Assembly (NCBI GenBank): GCA_046729975.1
Contig: JBKPHS010000071.1
Span: 1-7,184 of the forward strand
Reading direction: 5' to 3'
DNA length: 7,184 bases
Source of the DNA: JBKPHS01 sp046729975
GTDB taxonomy: Bacteria; Actinomycetota; Thermoleophilia; Solirubrobacterales; Thermoleophilaceae
Part shown: in pieces, positions 5,633 to 7,184 of the stretch
How the letters are laid out: each line of letters starts with the position of its first letter
How positions within the stretch are numbered: the first letter of the stretch is position 1
The notes under the pieces: generated by a model
What the model saw: the letters and a program-made list of their open reading frames with translations, nothing else
Databases searched by the model: none
What the model was told of the DNA's origin: nothing
Translations under genes and position numbers: made by a program

Positions 5633-6577
5633 TTACGCCACGGCCGGCGCCAGCTGGCGCCCCAGCTGCCCGACCGCCTCGAGGTCCCGGTGGAGCAGGT
5701 GCTGGAGCATTACCCGCTCGACGCCCGCCCCCTCGAGCTCGCGGAGCCGCTCGGCGGCCTCGTCGAGCGTTCCCGTGATCCAGCTCTCGGGGAGGGTTGC
5801 GAGCAGGCTCTCGGCGCCGCCGGAGTGCCCGTGCCACTCGGCGAGGCGGCCAGCACGATCCAGCAGCTCGGCGCGGTCTTCGCCGACGAGCCAGCCGGTC
5901 ATGAGCGATAGCGGAATCGGATCGCGCCCCTCGCGGGCGGCAGCCTCGTCGAGACCGCGGCGGATGGCGCCGCACTCGTCGGAGGTCTTGAAGGAGGTGT
6001 TGTACTCGTCAGCGAGACGAGCGCCGATCGCCAGGCTGCGCGGACGGCCACGGCCGCCCAGGATCAGGTTGGGCCGCGGCCGCTGAAGCGGCTTGGGGAG
6101 CGCATCGAGCTCGCGGATCCGGTAGTGGCGGCCGTCGAACGAGGATCGCCCGTCGGCCCATTCCCTGGAGACGACCTCGATCTGCTCCTCAAGCTTCGCC
6201 ATCCGGTCCGCTGGAGGCGGGAAGGGAAACCCGTAGGCCTCGTGCTCGGCCTCCATCCACCCGGCGCCCATCCCGACTTCCACGCGGCCGCCGGAGACGT
6301 GGTCCGCGGTCGCGACGACCTTTGCGAGCTCGGACGGATGCCTGAACGTCGCCGGGGACACGAGCGTTCCAAGCCGCACCGTGCCGGTGATCGCGGCGAG
6401 CGCCGTGACCGTCGCCCACGCGTCGAGCGAGCCGCGCTCGGCCCGGCCGTCCACGGACAGGTAGTGATCGGACCGGAACAGCGCCTCGACGCCGTGCTCC
6501 TCGCAAGCGCCCGCGAGTGCCCGCCAGTCGTCCCAGGTCACGCCCTCCTGACCCTCGATCATCAGGCACACGCGCAT
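5633..6577 (-). CDS. LLM-class flavin oxidoreductase, probably F420-dependent
   Basis: This is a complete 314-residue protein of the luciferase-like monooxygenase (TIM-barrel) superfamily. Typical blocks in order are EALFRSDHYL (31-40), the strand TVRLGTLVSPATFRHPSELAKVV (66-88), the hallmark GGRVEVGMGAGWMEAEHEAYGFPF (97-119), the RMAKLEEQIEVV helix (125-136), and PNLILGGRGRPRSLAIGARLADEYNT (169-194). The last two blocks resemble actinobacterial F420-dependent members more than FMN-luciferases. Cofactor choice is inference, because it cannot be proven without a structure or alignment. It probably carries out hydride transfer to or from an organic substrate in the cytoplasm. ATG 6577 is chosen because MRVCLMIEGQEG is the usual first strand; there is no clear Shine-Dalgarno. 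It is the first gene of a probable operon with the downstream Baeyer-Villiger-like enzyme and is divergent from ettA, only 44 bases away. Confidence 0.9.
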   Translation of the reverse strand: MRVCLMIEGQEGVTWDDWRALAGACEEHGVEALFRSDHYLSVDGRAERGSLDAWATVTALAAITGTVRLGTLVSPATFRHPSELAKVVATADHVSGGRVEVGMGAGWMEAEHEAYGFPFPPPADRMAKLEEQIEVVSREWADGRSSFDGRHYRIRELDALPKPLQRPRPNLILGGRGRPRSLAIGARLADEYNTSFKTSDECGAIRRGLDEAAAREGRDPIPLSLMTGWLVGEDRAELLDRAGRLAEWHGHSGGAESLLATLPESWITGTLDEAAERLRELEGAGVERVMLQHLLHRDLEAVGQLGRQLAPAVA

Positions 6578-6607
6578 GCGGACACGATCGCAGACGCGAC
6601 CCGCGTC

Positions 6608-6613
6608 TATCCT
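6608..6613 (+). promoter_or_regulatory. Candidate -10 element for ettA
   Basis: TATCCT lies 8 nt before the ettA ATG and stands out in a GC-rich 44-base divergent spacer. At usual -10 spacing, transcription would begin at or next to the ATG, giving a leaderless mRNA, which agrees with the lack of a Shine-Dalgarno. No clear -35 is seen. Confidence 0.35.
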
Positions 6614-6621
6614 CGGCCGCC

Positions 6622-7184
6622 ATGCCGGAGCACCAGTACGTCTTCACCATGTACAAGGTCTCCCGGGTCCATCCGCCCGACAAGCGGGTGCTCGAGGACA
6701 TCTCGCTCAGCTTCCTGCCGGGCGCCAAGATCGGCGTGCTCGGCCTCAACGGCGCCGGCAAGTCGACCCTGCTGCGGATCATGGCGGGGCAGGACACCGA
6801 CCACCTGGGGGAGGCCCAGCTCGCGCCGGGCGCGACCGTCGGGCTGCTCGAGCAGGAGCCCCGGCTCGACGAGAGCAGGACCGTGCGCGAGAACGTCGAG
6901 GATGGCGTCCGCCACCTTCGAGATCTGCTCGACCGCTTCAACGAGCTGGCCGCCGACTACTCCGACGACACCGCCGACGAGTTCGCGCGCCTCCAGGAGC
7001 GGATCGACGCCGCCGGCGCATGGAGCCTCGATCAGGTGCTCGACCAGGCGCTCGACGCGCTGCGCTGCCCGCCGGGAGAGGGCGGCGTCGAGAATCTGAG
7101 CGGGGGCGAGCGCCGCCGCGTGGCCCTCGCGCGCCTGCTGCTCTCGCAGCCCGACCTGCTGCTGCTCGACGAGCCGACCAACCA
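6622..7184 (+). CDS. ettA: ABC-F translational throttle ATPase EttA (3' partial)
   Basis: The frame from ATG 6622 runs off the window end; 187 residues of about 550 are visible. The N-terminus MPEHQYVFTMYKVSRVHPPDKRVLEDISLSF is close to E. coli EttA (YTMHRVGKVVPPKR-ILKNISLSF). Walker A GLNGAGKS is at residues 41-48, a Q-loop-like LEQEP at 76-80, the ABC signature LSGGE at 159-163, and Walker B LLLLDE at 179-184, followed by PTN. A charged insertion at about 92-140 corresponds to the arm subdomain of ABC-F proteins, and there are no membrane segments. By family knowledge EttA binds the ribosomal E site and gates entry into elongation according to the ATP/ADP ratio. The second ATPase domain lies outside the window. 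The start follows a candidate -10 with no room for a leader. Confidence 0.93.
   Translation, partial: MPEHQYVFTMYKVSRVHPPDKRVLEDISLSFLPGAKIGVLGLNGAGKSTLLRIMAGQDTDHLGEAQLAPGATVGLLEQEPRLDESRTVRENVEDGVRHLRDLLDRFNELAADYSDDTADEFARLQERIDAAGAWSLDQVLDQALDALRCPPGEGGVENLSGGERRRVALARLLLSQPDLLLLDEPTN

Noticed and set aside
5072..5911. 279-aa plus-strand open frame crossing the monooxygenase and LLM genes
   Set aside because: It overlaps two well-supported minus-strand genes and has no recognisable domain; this is a high-GC shadow ORF.
6125..7099. Long 324-aa open frame on the plus strand spanning the LLM gene and ettA
   Set aside because: It is the antisense shadow of the LLM gene followed by an out-of-frame reading of ettA. 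The true frames carry clear family motifs and this one is Arg/Ser/Pro-rich.

Overview
The window is a GC-rich, densely coding stretch of bacterial chromosome. High-GC codon use, TTG and GTG starts, an F420-type LLM oxidoreductase, an MFS transporter fused to a cyclic-nucleotide-binding domain, and several tiny Arg/Glu/Ala-rich helical proteins suggest an actinobacterium. The Thermoleophilia (Solirubrobacterales or Gaiellales-like) are the best guess. That placement is inference; no rRNA or marker gene is present to settle it.

Layout. Bases 1-3913 are read on the plus strand. They hold a 5'-truncated MFS transporter with a C-terminal cNMP-binding domain, a 69-aa charged helical protein, a cold-shock protein (CspA type) with a clear ribosome binding site, a 104-aa coiled-coil protein, a 59-aa helical protein, and a membrane protein of the LPG-synthase-TM/flippase type. 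The last of these ends in what looks like half of a sigma-70 region 4. Bases 4079-6577 are read on the minus strand as a probable two-gene operon: an LLM-class, probably F420-dependent oxidoreductase followed after 33 nt by a type I Baeyer-Villiger-like flavin monooxygenase. At 6622 a divergent plus-strand gene begins. It is the ABC-F translation factor EttA and is cut off by the window end.

The most unusual non-coding feature lies between the convergent flippase and monooxygenase genes. It is a near-symmetrical 156-bp palindrome (3914-4069) with perfect 14-bp terminal inverted repeats, a second nested inverted pair, a hairpin tip exactly on the dyad axis, and a TGA on each side that could be a 3-bp target duplication. 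It may be a MITE-like element, a large bidirectional terminator, or both.

Functional links are loose. The LLM/monooxygenase pair probably cooperates in oxidising an organic substrate. CspA and EttA are stress or translation housekeeping functions that happen to be nearby. No CRISPR array, tRNA, rRNA, transposase or phage gene was seen, and there is no gene-free stretch longer than 300 bases. I see no complete, clearly new multi-gene system here. The palindromic element and the sigma-like tail are the two items most worth following up.
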